A stretch of 41,194 nt of DNA from an uncultured Oscillospiraceae bacterium (GCA_910579965.1 CAJTWF010000028.1:1-41194), one strand, 5' to 3'; counted from the first letter of the stretch, positions 8,312 through 17,048 are shown. The notes: generated from the sequence alone by a model not told the origin. Program-made: numbers and translations.

Positions 8312-9085
8312 TTACTGCTTGGCGGTAATCCCGCCGTCTACACAGAGGACGTGTCCGGTGATAAACTCCGCGGCATCGCTGCAAAGGAACACGGCCGCGC
8401 AGCCCAGATCCTTGAGAGTGCAGATCCGCCCCAGGGGGATGCGATTCACCAGCGTGTTGTAGAACACGGGATCGTCCAGCTGGAAGGAGTTGATAGGCGT
8501 GCGCGTAAAGGTGGGGGCAATGGCATTGCAGGTGATGCCGTGCTTGCCCCACTCGCAGGCAATCTGGCGTGTATAGGCGTTGACAGCGCCCTTACTGGCG
8601 CAGTAAGCGCTGTAGTCCTGATCCGTACCAATAAAGGCCTTGACGGAGGAGATAGAGAGAATACGTCCGTATTTCTGCTCGATCATGACACGGCCCACAG
8701 CGCTGGTGGTCAGGTGCAGGCCGCGCAGGTTAATTCCCAGAACCTTGTCCCAGGCCGCGCCGTCGTACTCCTCGGCTTTCTTCAGAATGTTGATGCCCGC
8801 CGCGTTGACCAGAATATCGATGCGGCCTAATTTTGCCCTGGCCTCATCCACCATGCGGTAAATGCTTTCCTCGTCCATGAGATTGACCTCCAGGGAGAAG
8901 AAACGCTTGCCCGCAGCCTCTGTCTCAACCTTCACCTCGTCCATGGCGGAGGGGTTGATGTCCGCCATGGCCAGATCGGCGCCATTCTGCATCAGTGCGG
9001 AAGCCATGGCCCGTCCCAGACCGCCGCCGCCGACAACGAGAGCGGATTTGCCCTCCAGAGAAAATACATTCTTAAAATCAATCAT
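8312..9085 (-). CDS. SDR-family oxidoreductase (gluconate 5-dehydrogenase/KduD-like)
   Basis: This is a classical short-chain dehydrogenase of 257 residues. It has the nucleotide-binding GGGGLG near residue 19, NAAG near residue 85, the catalytic Ser in ILSISSVKA, and the YCASK (YxxxK) pair. It ends with the usual TGHVLCVDGG. The profile is that of gluconate 5-dehydrogenase or 2-deoxy-gluconate 3-dehydrogenase types, which act on sugar acids with NAD(P). The start at 9085 is chosen because GGAGG lies eight bases upstream; the longer start at 9100 has no ribosome site. It is the second gene of the minus operon, 37 bases after the hydroxyacid dehydrogenase. Confidence 0.88.
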   Translation of the reverse strand: MIDFKNVFSLEGKSALVVGGGGLGRAMASALMQNGADLAMADINPSAMDEVKVETEAAGKRFFSLEVNLMDEESIYRMVDEARAKLGRIDILVNAAGINILKKAEEYDGAAWDKVLGINLRGLHLTTSAVGRVMIEQKYGRILSISSVKAFIGTDQDYSAYCASKGAVNAYTRQIACEWGKHGITCNAIAPTFTRTPINSFQLDDPVFYNTLVNRIPLGRICTLKDLGCAAVFLCSDAAEFITGHVLCVDGGITAKQ

Positions 9086-9122
9086 CTGTGCAGCCTCCAT
9101 TTTTGATAAGATTGGGATACGA

Positions 9123-10112
9123 TCAGATATGTTTTTTGTAGTCCGGATTCAGAATGTGGGGGACAGCCTTGCCGGCATGGAAATCTGCGGCAATGTCAAT
9201 GGCCATCTTGTAGGTGTTCCACAGGGACTCGTAGGTCTGGCTGGACAAGTGGGGCATCATGATGAGATTGTCCAGCTCGCACAGCTTGGAGGAGGCGGGC
9301 AGAGGCTCCTCCAGATATACGTCCAGACCTGCGCCCCGAATCTGCCGGGCCTTCAGCGCATCGTACAGGGCGTCCTCATCAATAATGCCGCCCCGTGCGG
9401 TATTGACGATCACGGCGCTGGGCTTCATCATGGCAAGGCGCTCCGCGTTTACCATGTGATGGGTCTCCTGGGAGTAGGGAACGTGGACGCTGATGGCGTC
9501 AGAACGGCGGAAGAGCTCCTCAAGCGGAACCAGCGCAATGCCCGCCTCCCGCGCCAGGGCCTCGTTGGGATAGGGGTCATAGGCGATCACCTCACAGCCC
9601 AGCGCCTGGAACAGCCGGGCGGTAATGCGGCCGATGTTACCAAAGCCCAGAATACCGATGGTACTGCCGATCGTCTCATTGGAGATGTTTTTTGCCCACT
9701 TCCCCGTGTCCACACAGTGAATGCGATTAAAGCGCAGCTCCCGGCGGGCGGCGAAGATCAGGGCGACTGCCATCTCTGCGACACCGGAGGCGTTTGACCC
9801 CGTGGTGCGGGCCACGGCAACGCCGTGGGCTGTGGCCGCGTTGAGATCCACCTTGTCAAAGCCCACGCCAAAGCGGACGAGGAGGGGGCACTTTCCCTCG
9901 ATCTCCCGAAAGACCGGCTCTCCATAGGGTTCCACGTCAATAATACCGCAGTCTGCGTTTTTCAGGTGCTCAATGACATCCTCCTGATGATAGGGCAACT
10001 GGGGGACCCAGGTGTAAGAGAGGCCCAGACTTTCGGCATACTCAGCGGACCTCTGATTCAGCTGAACGAAGACATCTGATCTGTCGCCAAAGAAGGATAC
10101 AATTTTTTTCAT
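9123..10112 (-). CDS. D-isomer-specific 2-hydroxyacid dehydrogenase
   Basis: This 329-residue NAD-dependent 2-hydroxyacid dehydrogenase is of the phosphoglycerate dehydrogenase/glyoxylate reductase type. It has the Rossmann motif GILGFGNIGR at about 153-162, the catalytic Arg in NTARGGIIDEDAL, and the catalytic His in MMPHLSSQT. A longer reading frame reaches 10295, but the extra 61 residues are Pro/Arg-rich and not conserved-looking. The ATG at 10112 has AAAGGA seven bases upstream. It is the first gene of the minus operon and is divergent from the GntR regulator, with 247 bases between the two starts. It may interconvert a 2-oxo and a 2-hydroxy acid in the same sugar-acid pathway. Confidence 0.9.
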   Translation of the reverse strand: MKKIVSFFGDRSDVFVQLNQRSAEYAESLGLSYTWVPQLPYHQEDVIEHLKNADCGIIDVEPYGEPVFREIEGKCPLLVRFGVGFDKVDLNAATAHGVAVARTTGSNASGVAEMAVALIFAARRELRFNRIHCVDTGKWAKNISNETIGSTIGILGFGNIGRITARLFQALGCEVIAYDPYPNEALAREAGIALVPLEELFRRSDAISVHVPYSQETHHMVNAERLAMMKPSAVIVNTARGGIIDEDALYDALKARQIRGAGLDVYLEEPLPASSKLCELDNLIMMPHLSSQTYESLWNTYKMAIDIAADFHAGKAVPHILNPDYKKHI

Positions 10113-10288
10113 AGACAATTCCTTTCCGCTTACGCTTTTTATGAATGGGGTAACGCCGTATCCGTATGGAGGAGACGGCGGGTGCACTGGAAAAACAGGG
10201 GTGCAGATTTCAGCCCGACGGCGGCGCCGGCATGGGCGCGCCGGAGTGAGGCCCCATTGCGCCGGTGTGGAGGGCACAAAAATAGTAG

Positions 10289-10318
10289 TTGACATTTCGT
10301 GGGGACAAGCAATATATT
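10289..10318 (+). promoter_or_regulatory. Promoter for the GntR-family regulator
   Basis: TTGACA (10289-10294) and TATATT (10313-10318) are separated by 18 bases, giving a leader of about 35 bases before the GntR gene. The rest of the divergent region (10113-10288) is GC-rich. I see no convincing promoter for the minus operon in it, only a GC-rich imperfect palindrome near 10210-10240. Confidence 0.7.
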
Positions 10319-10359
10319 AGAGAGGAAACCGGAGAACATGTACGTGAGGAGAGGATACG

Positions 10360-11097
10360 ATGGCCAGGAAAAAGGGACCGCAGACACAGCAGGCCTATAC
10401 ATATATTAAGCAGAAAATCCAGAATTTTCAACTGCCGCCAGGAATGGCGGTCTCGGACTACACACTGGAGCAGGAGTTGAAAATGAGCCGATCTCCCATT
10501 CGTGAGGCGATTATGCGCCTGTCCGCGGAGGGGCTGATCGAGTCCACCGGAAAAGGGGCTCATGTCACGGATATCACCCTGCGGGATATCATAGAGATCT
10601 GCCAGGTGCGCAGGGCGGTAGAGGTGGCGGCGGTGCAGATCCTGATGGAGAACGGCGGGCCGTCTCCTGAGCAGAAGGAGCGGCTGACGGACTGCTTCCA
10701 GAATCTCCGGGAGGCCACAGAGCCGGTAAGAAACTACTACTATGACGATCAATTTCACGATCTGATTACCACCATGTGCGGGAACCAGCGGCTGGTGCAT
10801 ATCTCCAACCAGATGCGCGCGCAGATTTACCGTGCCCGCTGGCTCAACTGTATACTGCCGGGGCGGATGTCCGAGGCGCAGACAGAGCACGCCGCTATTT
10901 ATCAGGCGTTGATGGACAACGATCTTGAGGGAGGTGTGCGTCAAATCCAGATTCACTTGGACCAGAGCGAGCAGAATTTCCGTAAGATATTGACCAGCGG
11001 AAATTACCACGCCCATATGGCGGCAGCGGTCCGCTTTGGCGGCAGCCCTGTGACGGCGGACCTGCCGGTAGAACAAGAAAAGGATCTTGCTTTTTAA
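10360..11097 (+). CDS. GntR-family transcriptional regulator (FCD subfamily)
   Basis: This 245-residue regulator has an N-terminal winged helix of GntR type (about residues 8-75, with SRSPIREAIMRLSAEGLIE and the wing STGKGAHVT). An FCD ligand-binding domain follows (DIIEICQVRRAVEVAAVQ, then a helical bundle with YDDQFHDLI and HAAIYQALMDND). The FCD domain of this class binds organic or sugar acids, often through a metal held by Asp/His residues. GAGGAGAGG precedes the ATG. It is divergent from the four-gene dehydrogenase operon, which is its most likely target. A palindrome that looks like a GntR operator lies just after its stop. Confidence 0.9.
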   Translation: MARKKGPQTQQAYTYIKQKIQNFQLPPGMAVSDYTLEQELKMSRSPIREAIMRLSAEGLIESTGKGAHVTDITLRDIIEICQVRRAVEVAAVQILMENGGPSPEQKERLTDCFQNLREATEPVRNYYYDDQFHDLITTMCGNQRLVHISNQMRAQIYRARWLNCILPGRMSEAQTEHAAIYQALMDNDLEGGVRQIQIHLDQSEQNFRKILTSGNYHAHMAAAVRFGGSPVTADLPVEQEKDLAF

Positions 11098-11118
11098 GTA
11101 TACAATATTGTATACAAT
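11098..11118. promoter_or_regulatory. Overlapping palindromes resembling a GntR/FCD operator
   Basis: Directly after the GntR stop codon lies a perfect 18-bp palindrome (11098-11115) that overlaps a perfect 12-bp palindrome ATTGTATACAAT (11107-11118). The TTGTATACAA core is of the kind bound by FCD-type GntR regulators. It sits between two convergent genes rather than in a promoter, so its role is uncertain. Confidence 0.4.
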
Positions 11119-11187
11119 TTTTCAACCAAAATTTTTTGTGGGTTTTTCCAAAATTGGCTGCTGTATTTTATGGAAATAGAACATCTG

Positions 11188-11227
11188 GGTCTGTGTCCCC
11201 CTCTGCGGAGGGACACAGACCTTTTTT
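11188..11227 (+). terminator. Rho-independent terminator of the GntR gene
   Basis: A 12-bp perfect stem (11188-11199 and 11210-11221) is followed by six Ts on the plus strand. It ends the GntR transcript. It overlaps the last bases of the convergent AraC gene, whose stop is at 11226-11228. Confidence 0.85.
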
Positions 11228-12104
11228 ATGGGGGAGACTGCTGCCGGCACGCGTCCGCCAGATATTCCCGAGGGCTTGCGCCGTATTTCGACCGAAAGGC
11301 CCGGTAGAAGTTGGCATAATCTCCGAAGCCGCAGCTCTGACAGACTGCGCCGGGGGATACGCCGTTTCTGAGCATCTGCCGGGCAATCAGAAGCCGCTTG
11401 AGCTGGATGTAGTGGTATAAGCTGGCGCCTACAGACTGGCGGAAGGCGTGGGAGAGGTGAAATTTGCTGACATAAAACTGCTGGGCCAGGCTGTCCAGGG
11501 ATATGCTCTCATCGTAATGCTCTCCAATATAGTCCAGGACCTGGGAGACAAGGGTGCGCTCGTTCTCCGTATTCTCAATCTTCGCAGGCCGCAGCGCCAT
11601 GCGATTGAGCTCCACCATCAGTTGGACAATGCTGCTCGCCGCCCATAGAGCCGCTCCATAATCCGTGCTGTGGGCCTCCCGCGTCAACTCCTGGAGTCTG
11701 GCGGAAATGCCGGTACGGTCCATGTCAGTCGGGCGCAGGAGGTTGTTGTGGCCGGGGCGTGTGCAGTCAAAGCACTGGGTCAGGCTGACTTCCCCGGTGG
11801 ATAGCTGCTCCAGGTATGTCCGGTTGATCCACAGCACGACGCGCTCATAGCTCTCTCGGTTTGGTTGGATGAGGGGCTGGTGGAGCTCCATTGGACTGAT
11901 GAGCAGCACATCTCCCGGCTCCAAACGGTAAACGCTGCCTTCCACCCTGTATTCCACCTGCCCGCTGAGGAAAAAATAAACCTCGTAGAAATCGTGGTGG
12001 TGAATGGCCACCGGCCCTGGCGCTGCATCGCGGTAATAGAAGATTTCGAAGTCCCCGGTGCGCATATTCTGGCGCGGATCAAACTGCTGGGGCTGTCCCC
12101 GCAT
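11226..12104 (-). CDS. AraC-family transcriptional regulator (cupin sensor)
   Basis: This 292-residue protein has an N-terminal AraC-type cupin (about residues 15-100: HHHDFYEVYFFLSGQ, LEPGDVLLISPMELH). The C-terminal double helix-turn-helix lies at about 190-285 (ISLDSLAQQFYVSKFHLSHAF, then the second helix pair ending YANFYRAFRSKYGASPREY). Such regulators typically activate sugar-use genes when a sugar binds the cupin. It is divergent from the uxaC operon, whose upstream region holds two direct repeats fitting AraC half-sites. Regulation of that operon is therefore the natural inference. AAAGGAGG lies eight bases before the ATG. Confidence 0.93.
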   Translation of the reverse strand: MRGQPQQFDPRQNMRTGDFEIFYYRDAAPGPVAIHHHDFYEVYFFLSGQVEYRVEGSVYRLEPGDVLLISPMELHQPLIQPNRESYERVVLWINRTYLEQLSTGEVSLTQCFDCTRPGHNNLLRPTDMDRTGISARLQELTREAHSTDYGAALWAASSIVQLMVELNRMALRPAKIENTENERTLVSQVLDYIGEHYDESISLDSLAQQFYVSKFHLSHAFRQSVGASLYHYIQLKRLLIARQMLRNGVSPGAVCQSCGFGDYANFYRAFRSKYGASPREYLADACRQQSPP

Positions 12105-12138
12105 CGCTATCGCCTCCTTTTATTCGCCCATGTTACCG

Positions 12139-12172
12139 CAAGAATCGCAATAAGTCAAACAAGAATTACAAT
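12139..12172 (+). promoter_or_regulatory. Two direct repeats, probable AraC-type binding sites
   Basis: CAAGAATCGCAAT (12139-12151) and CAAGAATTACAAT (12160-12172) are direct repeats whose starts are 21 bases apart, two helical turns. They lie in the AraC/uxaC divergent gap and the second touches the -35 region of the uxaC promoter. This arrangement is typical of AraC activator half-sites. Confidence 0.65.
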
Positions 12173-12200
12173 TTTCATTCAAAAACACGCATGCTATACT
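12172..12200 (+). promoter_or_regulatory. Promoter of the uxaC operon
   Basis: A good -10 box TATACT (12195-12200) is preceded, with a 17-base gap, by a weak -35 box TTTTCA (12172-12177). A weak -35 next to AraC-like repeats fits an activator-dependent promoter. Confidence 0.6.
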
Positions 12201-12223
12201 GACATTGATGGAGGATGATGCTC

Positions 12224-13627
12224 TTGAGAACATTTTTGACTGAGAATTTTTTGCTGTCCACACCTACCGCTCGGACGCTGTATCACACTGTGGCGGCGAA
12301 ACAGCCCATCATCGACTACCACTGCCACATCGCTCCCAGGGAGATCTACGAAAACCGGCGGTTTGATGATCTGACGCAGCTGTGGCTGGACAACGACCAC
12401 TACAAATGGCGGCTGCTTCGGGCCAACGGGGTGGAGGAGAAGTACGTCACTGGGGACGGGGATGGCTGGGAGAAGTTCAGACGGTTTGCGGAGGTTCTTC
12501 CAAAGGCCATCGGCAATCCTATGGTCCACTGGTGCCACATGGAGCTGAAAAATTACTTCGGATGGGATGGATTTCTGAGCGGGGAGACTGCGCGGGAGGC
12601 TTGGGATTTCTGCAATGAAAAGCTGCAAAGCGCCCCGGATTTTTCCGCCAGAGGGCTTATCCTCCGCAGCCGTGTGGAGATGGTTGGCACCACCGACGAC
12701 CCCTGCGACAGCTTGGAATGGCATAGAAAGCTGGCGTCGGATAAGGACTTTCCCGTGAGGGTTTATCCCACATTCCGCCCCGACAGAGCCTTACAGATTC
12801 ATCAATCCGGATTTACGGACTACATTCGAAGGCTGGAGAGGATGGCGGGGTATCCGCTGGCCGCTGTGGAGGACGTAAAGCGGGCGCTGTCGGACCGCAT
12901 CGCCTATTTTGCAGCCCAGGGCTGTCGCACCGCGGACCACGGACTGGAATATGTCAGCTTTCGCCGCCTTCCAGGGACGGCGCTCAACGCGGTCTACCGG
13001 AGCGTCCTGTCCGGCGGCGTGCCTGCGAGGGAGGACATTGAGGCTTGGCAGACGGAGCTGCTGCTTCACTGTGCCGGGGAATATGCCAGACATGGGCTGG
13101 CCATGCAGCTCCACTATACCTGCCTCCGCAACCCCAACTCCCGGGCCTTTGCAGAGCTGGGGCCAGATACCGGGTTCGACTGCGCCGCCCCTGCGGACAG
13201 CGGCGGGACGCTGGCGAAGCTGCTGGATGAGCTGGAAAAATCCGGAATTCTGCCCCGCACCATTCTCTATAGTCTCAATCCCAACGATAACATCTTTTTG
13301 GACACGCTTATTGGCTCCTTCCAGAGCCCTGGCGTCCCCGGCAGGCTCCAGCACGGCAGCGCGTGGTGGTTCAACGACAACAGAGCCGGCATGACCGAGC
13401 ACCTGACCGGCCTTGCCAACCAGGGCCTTTTGGGAAATTTTGTGGGAATGCTCACCGACTCCCGCAGCTTTCTCAGCTACGTCCGCCATGAGTACTTCCG
13501 CCGGATTCTCTGCAATCTGCTGGGCAGCTGGGTCGAGAATGGCGAATACCCCAATGACCTGGGACTGCTGGGCGGATTGGTGGAGGATATCTGCTATCAA
13601 AATGCGAAACGATACTTTGACTTGTAA
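12224..13627 (+). CDS. uxaC: Uronate isomerase (glucuronate/galacturonate isomerase)
   Basis: UxaC converts D-glucuronate to D-fructuronate and D-galacturonate to D-tagaturonate, the first step of hexuronate breakdown. The 467-residue protein begins RTFLTENFLLSTPTARTLYH, close to the start of E. coli UxaC ([20 protein letters not shown]). It carries the metal motif DYHCH at residues 31-35, and further family blocks are AMQLHYTCLRNPNSRAF, YSLNPNDN and ARHGSAWWFNDN-like residues late in the protein. I place the start at TTG 12224, with GGAGG nine bases upstream; the ATGs at 12215 and 12218 sit on top of that site. It is the first gene of a five-gene operon. No uxaA, uxaB or mannonate dehydratase gene is in the window. 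Confidence 0.93.
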   Translation: MRTFLTENFLLSTPTARTLYHTVAAKQPIIDYHCHIAPREIYENRRFDDLTQLWLDNDHYKWRLLRANGVEEKYVTGDGDGWEKFRRFAEVLPKAIGNPMVHWCHMELKNYFGWDGFLSGETAREAWDFCNEKLQSAPDFSARGLILRSRVEMVGTTDDPCDSLEWHRKLASDKDFPVRVYPTFRPDRALQIHQSGFTDYIRRLERMAGYPLAAVEDVKRALSDRIAYFAAQGCRTADHGLEYVSFRRLPGTALNAVYRSVLSGGVPAREDIEAWQTELLLHCAGEYARHGLAMQLHYTCLRNPNSRAFAELGPDTGFDCAAPADSGGTLAKLLDELEKSGILPRTILYSLNPNDNIFLDTLIGSFQSPGVPGRLQHGSAWWFNDNRAGMTEHLTGLANQGLLGNFVGMLTDSRSFLSYVRHEYFRRILCNLLGSWVENGEYPNDLGLLGGLVEDICYQNAKRYFDL

Positions 13628-13638
13628 AGGAGAGAACA

Positions 13639-14718
13639 ATGGAACTGAAATTGCGTGAAAACTGCCGCTATGCCATTGCCTGCCCCACCAGCATGGGGGT
13701 GCGCATCACCCCGGAGGATCGGATGGCAGTTCCGGGCAGCAGTCGTTTCTATCTTCAGGCCACCAGCGCGGAGACCAATGTGCTGAACGTGGCCTCCTCC
13801 CTGGGGCGGGAGTGTCTGGCTCTGACAAAGTTCGTTAAGGGCAGCCCTGTGGCGGACTTTATTCGGGCCCAGCTTCGGGCCCGGAATATCCGCTATGAGG
13901 GCGCGGAGGTGGAGCAGGGCGGACCCTGGGGCTTCCGCCATCAGTTCAACATCGCTGACAGCGGCTTCGGTCTCCGGGCTCCCCGCGTATGGAACGACAG
14001 GGCAGGGGAGGTAGGCCGGACGCTCAGCGCATCTGACTTCGATATCCCCAGAATTTTCGGCCGGGAGGGGATCGGTATCCTCCACATCTCCGGCCTCATC
14101 GCCGCTATGAGCGAGGAGACTACCGCCTGCTGTCTGGCCATCGCAAAGGCGGCAAAGGAGTACGGCACATTGGTCAGCTTTGACCTCAACTACCGGGCAA
14201 CCTTCTGGAAGGGCAGGGAGGAGGCGCTGCGCCAGGCCTTCCACCAGATTGCCTCCGCTGCGGACATCTTGGTGGGCAATGAGGAGGACTTTCAGCTCTG
14301 CCTGGGCTTTGCTGGCCCGGAGGCGGGAGGAGAGGATCTCTCGTCCAAAATCGAAAGCTTCAAGGGCATGGTCAGCGAGGTGAAGGCCAGGTACAGCAAC
14401 GCGAAGATCTTTGCAACCACCCTGCGGCAGGTGGTATCCGCCAATGAGCACCTGTGGGGCGCCTTGATGCTGGCGGACGGTCAGTGGACAGTGGAGGAGC
14501 CCCGGTCCATCCCGGTGCTGGACCGTATTGGCGGCGGGGACGGCTTCACTGGCGGGGTGCTGTACGGCATTCTCAACGGCTGGAAGCCGGAGAAATGTCT
14601 GCGATTTGGATGGGCCAGCGGCGTATTGGCGGCGTCCAGCCTTAACGACTATGCGGAACCGGCGGATGAAAAGCAGATCTGGGACATCTACGCGGGCAAT
14701 GCCCGCGTACAGAGATAA
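13639..14718 (+). CDS. PfkB-family sugar kinase (KDG-kinase-like or hexonate kinase)
   Basis: This 359-residue ribokinase/PfkB-family kinase has the catalytic motif GGGDGFTGG near residues 298-306, where Asp301 is the base. It also has VSFDLNYRATFW and DILVGNEEDF, as in 2-keto-3-deoxygluconate (KDG) kinases. The N-terminal part (MGVRITPEDR and RAPRVWNDRAGEVG) fits the KDG kinase group generally. However, no KDPG aldolase and no dehydratase that would form KDG are nearby, while gnd follows directly. Phosphorylation of another sugar acid, such as gluconate, is therefore also possible. AAAGGAGAG precedes the ATG and the gene starts 11 bases after uxaC. Confidence 0.85.
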   Translation: MELKLRENCRYAIACPTSMGVRITPEDRMAVPGSSRFYLQATSAETNVLNVASSLGRECLALTKFVKGSPVADFIRAQLRARNIRYEGAEVEQGGPWGFRHQFNIADSGFGLRAPRVWNDRAGEVGRTLSASDFDIPRIFGREGIGILHISGLIAAMSEETTACCLAIAKAAKEYGTLVSFDLNYRATFWKGREEALRQAFHQIASAADILVGNEEDFQLCLGFAGPEAGGEDLSSKIESFKGMVSEVKARYSNAKIFATTLRQVVSANEHLWGALMLADGQWTVEEPRSIPVLDRIGGGDGFTGGVLYGILNGWKPEKCLRFGWASGVLAASSLNDYAEPADEKQIWDIYAGNARVQR

Positions 14719-14732
14719 GGGGGAGCGATACG

Positions 14733-16184
14733 ATGAAAAAGGCGGATATCGGTTTGGTCGGTCTGGCCGTGATGGGCGAGAATCTGGTCATGAACATGGA
14801 GTCCAAGGGCTTTACAGTGGCAGTCTACAACCGTACCACAGAGAAGGTTGCCAACTTCGTGGAGGGGCGGGCCAAGGGCAGAAACATCATTGGCGCGTAT
14901 TCTCTGGGGGAGCTGGTGGATAGCCTGAAAAAGCCTCGAAAGATCATGATGATGGTGAAGGCGGGGCAGGCGGTGGACAGCCTCATTGACCAGCTGCTCC
15001 CCTATCTGGAGGATGGCGATATCCTCATAGATGGCGGAAACAGCCATTTCCCCGACACCATCCGGCGCACGGCGTATGTGGAGAGCAAGGGCCTATTGTA
15101 TATCGGCACCGGCGTGTCCGGCGGGGAGGAGGGGGCGCTGAAGGGTCCCTCCATGATGCCCGGCGGGTCCCCGGCGGCATGGCCGTACGTGAGGTCCATC
15201 TTCCAGGCTATCTGCGCCAAGGTGGAGGACGGCTCTCCCTGCTGCGACTGGGTGGGGGAAAACGGCGCGGGCCACTTCGTCAAGATGGTCCACAATGGCA
15301 TCGAGTACGGCGACATGCAGCTCATCTGTGAGGCGTATCAGCTGATGCGGGACGGTTTGGGGCTGACCTCTGCGGAGATGCACGATGTATTTTCCTCCTG
15401 GAACGAAACGGAGCTGGACAGCTACCTTATTGAGATCACCCGGGATATCCTGGGCTATCAGGATGAAAAGGGGGAGACGGTGGTGGAGCGCATCCTGGAC
15501 ACTGCCGGCCAGAAAGGGACCGGCAAGTGGACCGGCATCGCCGCCCTGGACGAGGGCGTCCCTCTGACGCTCATCGGAGAGGCTGTGTTTGCCCGGTGCC
15601 TGTCCGCCATGAAGGATGAGCGGGTCGCCGCATCCAAGGTGTTCCCGCACAGCGTACCGGCGTTTACTGGTGACAAAAAGGCGTTCATTGAGAGCATACG
15701 CAAGGCCCTCTATGCCTCCAAGATTATCTCCTACGCCCAGGGCTACACCCTTATGCGCACCGCAGCCAAAACCTATGGCTGGAACCTGAACTACGGCGGA
15801 ATCGCACTCATGTGGCGGGGGGGATGTATCATCCGCAGCGTGTTTCTGGGGAAGATCAAGGAGGCCTACGATAAGAACCCGGAGCTGGAGAACCTGCTGC
15901 TGGACGAATATTTTGCCCAGAGCATCAAGGGCCTGGTTCCCGCCTGGCGGGAGGTTGCGGCCTACGCTGTCAGCACTGGTATCCCTATGCCCGCCTTCAC
16001 CGCAGCGCTGAGCTATTTTGATGGCTACACCAGTGAAAATCTTCCGGCAAACCTGCTCCAAGCCCAGCGGGACTATTTCGGAGCCCACACCTATGAGCGG
16101 ACAGATGCGCCCCGCGGGCAGTTCTTCCACACCAATTGGACCGGGCATGGCGGCAATACGACCGCGAACACTTACCAAGTATAA
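14733..16184 (+). CDS. gnd: 6-phosphogluconate dehydrogenase (decarboxylating)
   Basis: This enzyme converts 6-phosphogluconate to ribulose 5-phosphate and CO2 with NADP. The 483-residue length suits the long form of the family. Visible blocks are GLAVMGENLVMNM (Rossmann), YNRTTEKV, IDGGNSHFPDT, GTGVSGGEEGALKGPSMMPGG, and the catalytic Lys region GAGHFVKMVHNGIEYGDMQL. The C-terminal part has RTDAPRGQFFHTNWT-type residues, as in the family. It is third in the uxaC operon. Its presence next to uronate isomerase, D-mannonate oxidoreductase and a LarA-type protein suggests that the operon feeds the pentose phosphate pathway. Confidence 0.95.
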   Translation: MKKADIGLVGLAVMGENLVMNMESKGFTVAVYNRTTEKVANFVEGRAKGRNIIGAYSLGELVDSLKKPRKIMMMVKAGQAVDSLIDQLLPYLEDGDILIDGGNSHFPDTIRRTAYVESKGLLYIGTGVSGGEEGALKGPSMMPGGSPAAWPYVRSIFQAICAKVEDGSPCCDWVGENGAGHFVKMVHNGIEYGDMQLICEAYQLMRDGLGLTSAEMHDVFSSWNETELDSYLIEITRDILGYQDEKGETVVERILDTAGQKGTGKWTGIAALDEGVPLTLIGEAVFARCLSAMKDERVAASKVFPHSVPAFTGDKKAFIESIRKALYASKIISYAQGYTLMRTAAKTYGWNLNYGGIALMWRGGCIIRSVFLGKIKEAYDKNPELENLLLDEYFAQSIKGLVPAWREVAAYAVSTGIPMPAFTAALSYFDGYTSENLPANLLQAQRDYFGAHTYERTDAPRGQFFHTNWTGHGGNTTANTYQV

Positions 16185-16195
16185 GGAGGGATATC

Positions 16196-17044
16196 ATGAA
16201 ATTACCTCTGAAAACGGATTTATCCGGCAAGGTTGCTGTGGTTACTGGCGCGGGCGGAGTACTCTGCGGCGAATTTTCCAAGGCCCTGGCCGCGGCGGGC
16301 GCGAAGGTGGCTTTGCTCAACCGCACCCTGGCCCACGCCGAGGCTGTGGCAGAGGAGATCCGCGCGCAGGGAGGCACGGCAAAGGCCTACCAGTGCAACG
16401 TACTGGACAGGGAGGCTTTGGATGCCTGCCATCAGGCGGTGCTGGCGGATTTCGGGCCCTGTGATATACTTATCAACGGCGCAGGCGGCAACAACCCGCG
16501 AGCCACCACCGATAAGGAGTACTTTGAGCCCGGCGATCTGGATGCGGAGACCAAATCCTTCTTTGCGCTGGATCGGGAGGGGGTAGAGGCGGTGTTCAAC
16601 CTCAATTTTACAGGCGTGCTGCTGACTACCCAGGTCTTTGCCCGGGACATGGTGGGGCGGGAGGGGGGCAATATCCTGAATATCAGCTCCATGAACGCCT
16701 ACACCCCCCTGACAAAGATCCCTGCCTATTCAGGGGCCAAGGCGGCGGTATCCAACTTTACCCAGTGGTTGGCGGTCCATTTCGCCAAGACGGGCATCCG
16801 GGTCAACGCCATTGCACCCGGGTTCTTCTCCACCCGCCAGAATGCTGCCCTGCTCTGGAAGGAGGACGGTACGCCTACTTCCCGGACGGAGAAAATTCTG
16901 GCCGCCACCCCCATGGAGCGCTTTGGCAGGCCGGAGGAGCTGCTGGGTGCGATGCTGTTCCTGCTGGACAACAGCGCGGCGAGCTTTATTACCGGCGTTG
17001 TCCTCCCCGTAGACGGTGGGTTCAGCGCTTATTCAGGGGTGTGA
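16196..17044 (+). CDS. D-mannonate oxidoreductase, SDR type (fructuronate reductase)
   Basis: This 282-residue short-chain dehydrogenase closely resembles the Bacillus YjmF/UxuB-type D-mannonate oxidoreductase. It has TGAGGVLCG for the nucleotide site, NGAGGNNPRATT, and catalytic ISSMNAYTPLTKIPAYSGAK. FTQWLAVHFAKTGIRVNAI and a C-terminus VLPVDGGFSAYSGV are nearly family-invariant. It would reduce D-fructuronate to D-mannonate with NAD(P)H, the step after UxaC. A longer reading frame reaches back to 16136 inside gnd, but the ATG at 16196 has AAGGAGGG upstream and starts the conserved protein. Confidence 0.92.
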   Translation: MKLPLKTDLSGKVAVVTGAGGVLCGEFSKALAAAGAKVALLNRTLAHAEAVAEEIRAQGGTAKAYQCNVLDREALDACHQAVLADFGPCDILINGAGGNNPRATTDKEYFEPGDLDAETKSFFALDREGVEAVFNLNFTGVLLTTQVFARDMVGREGGNILNISSMNAYTPLTKIPAYSGAKAAVSNFTQWLAVHFAKTGIRVNAIAPGFFSTRQNAALLWKEDGTPTSRTEKILAATPMERFGRPEELLGAMLFLLDNSAASFITGVVLPVDGGFSAYSGV

Positions 17045-17048
17045 GCCT

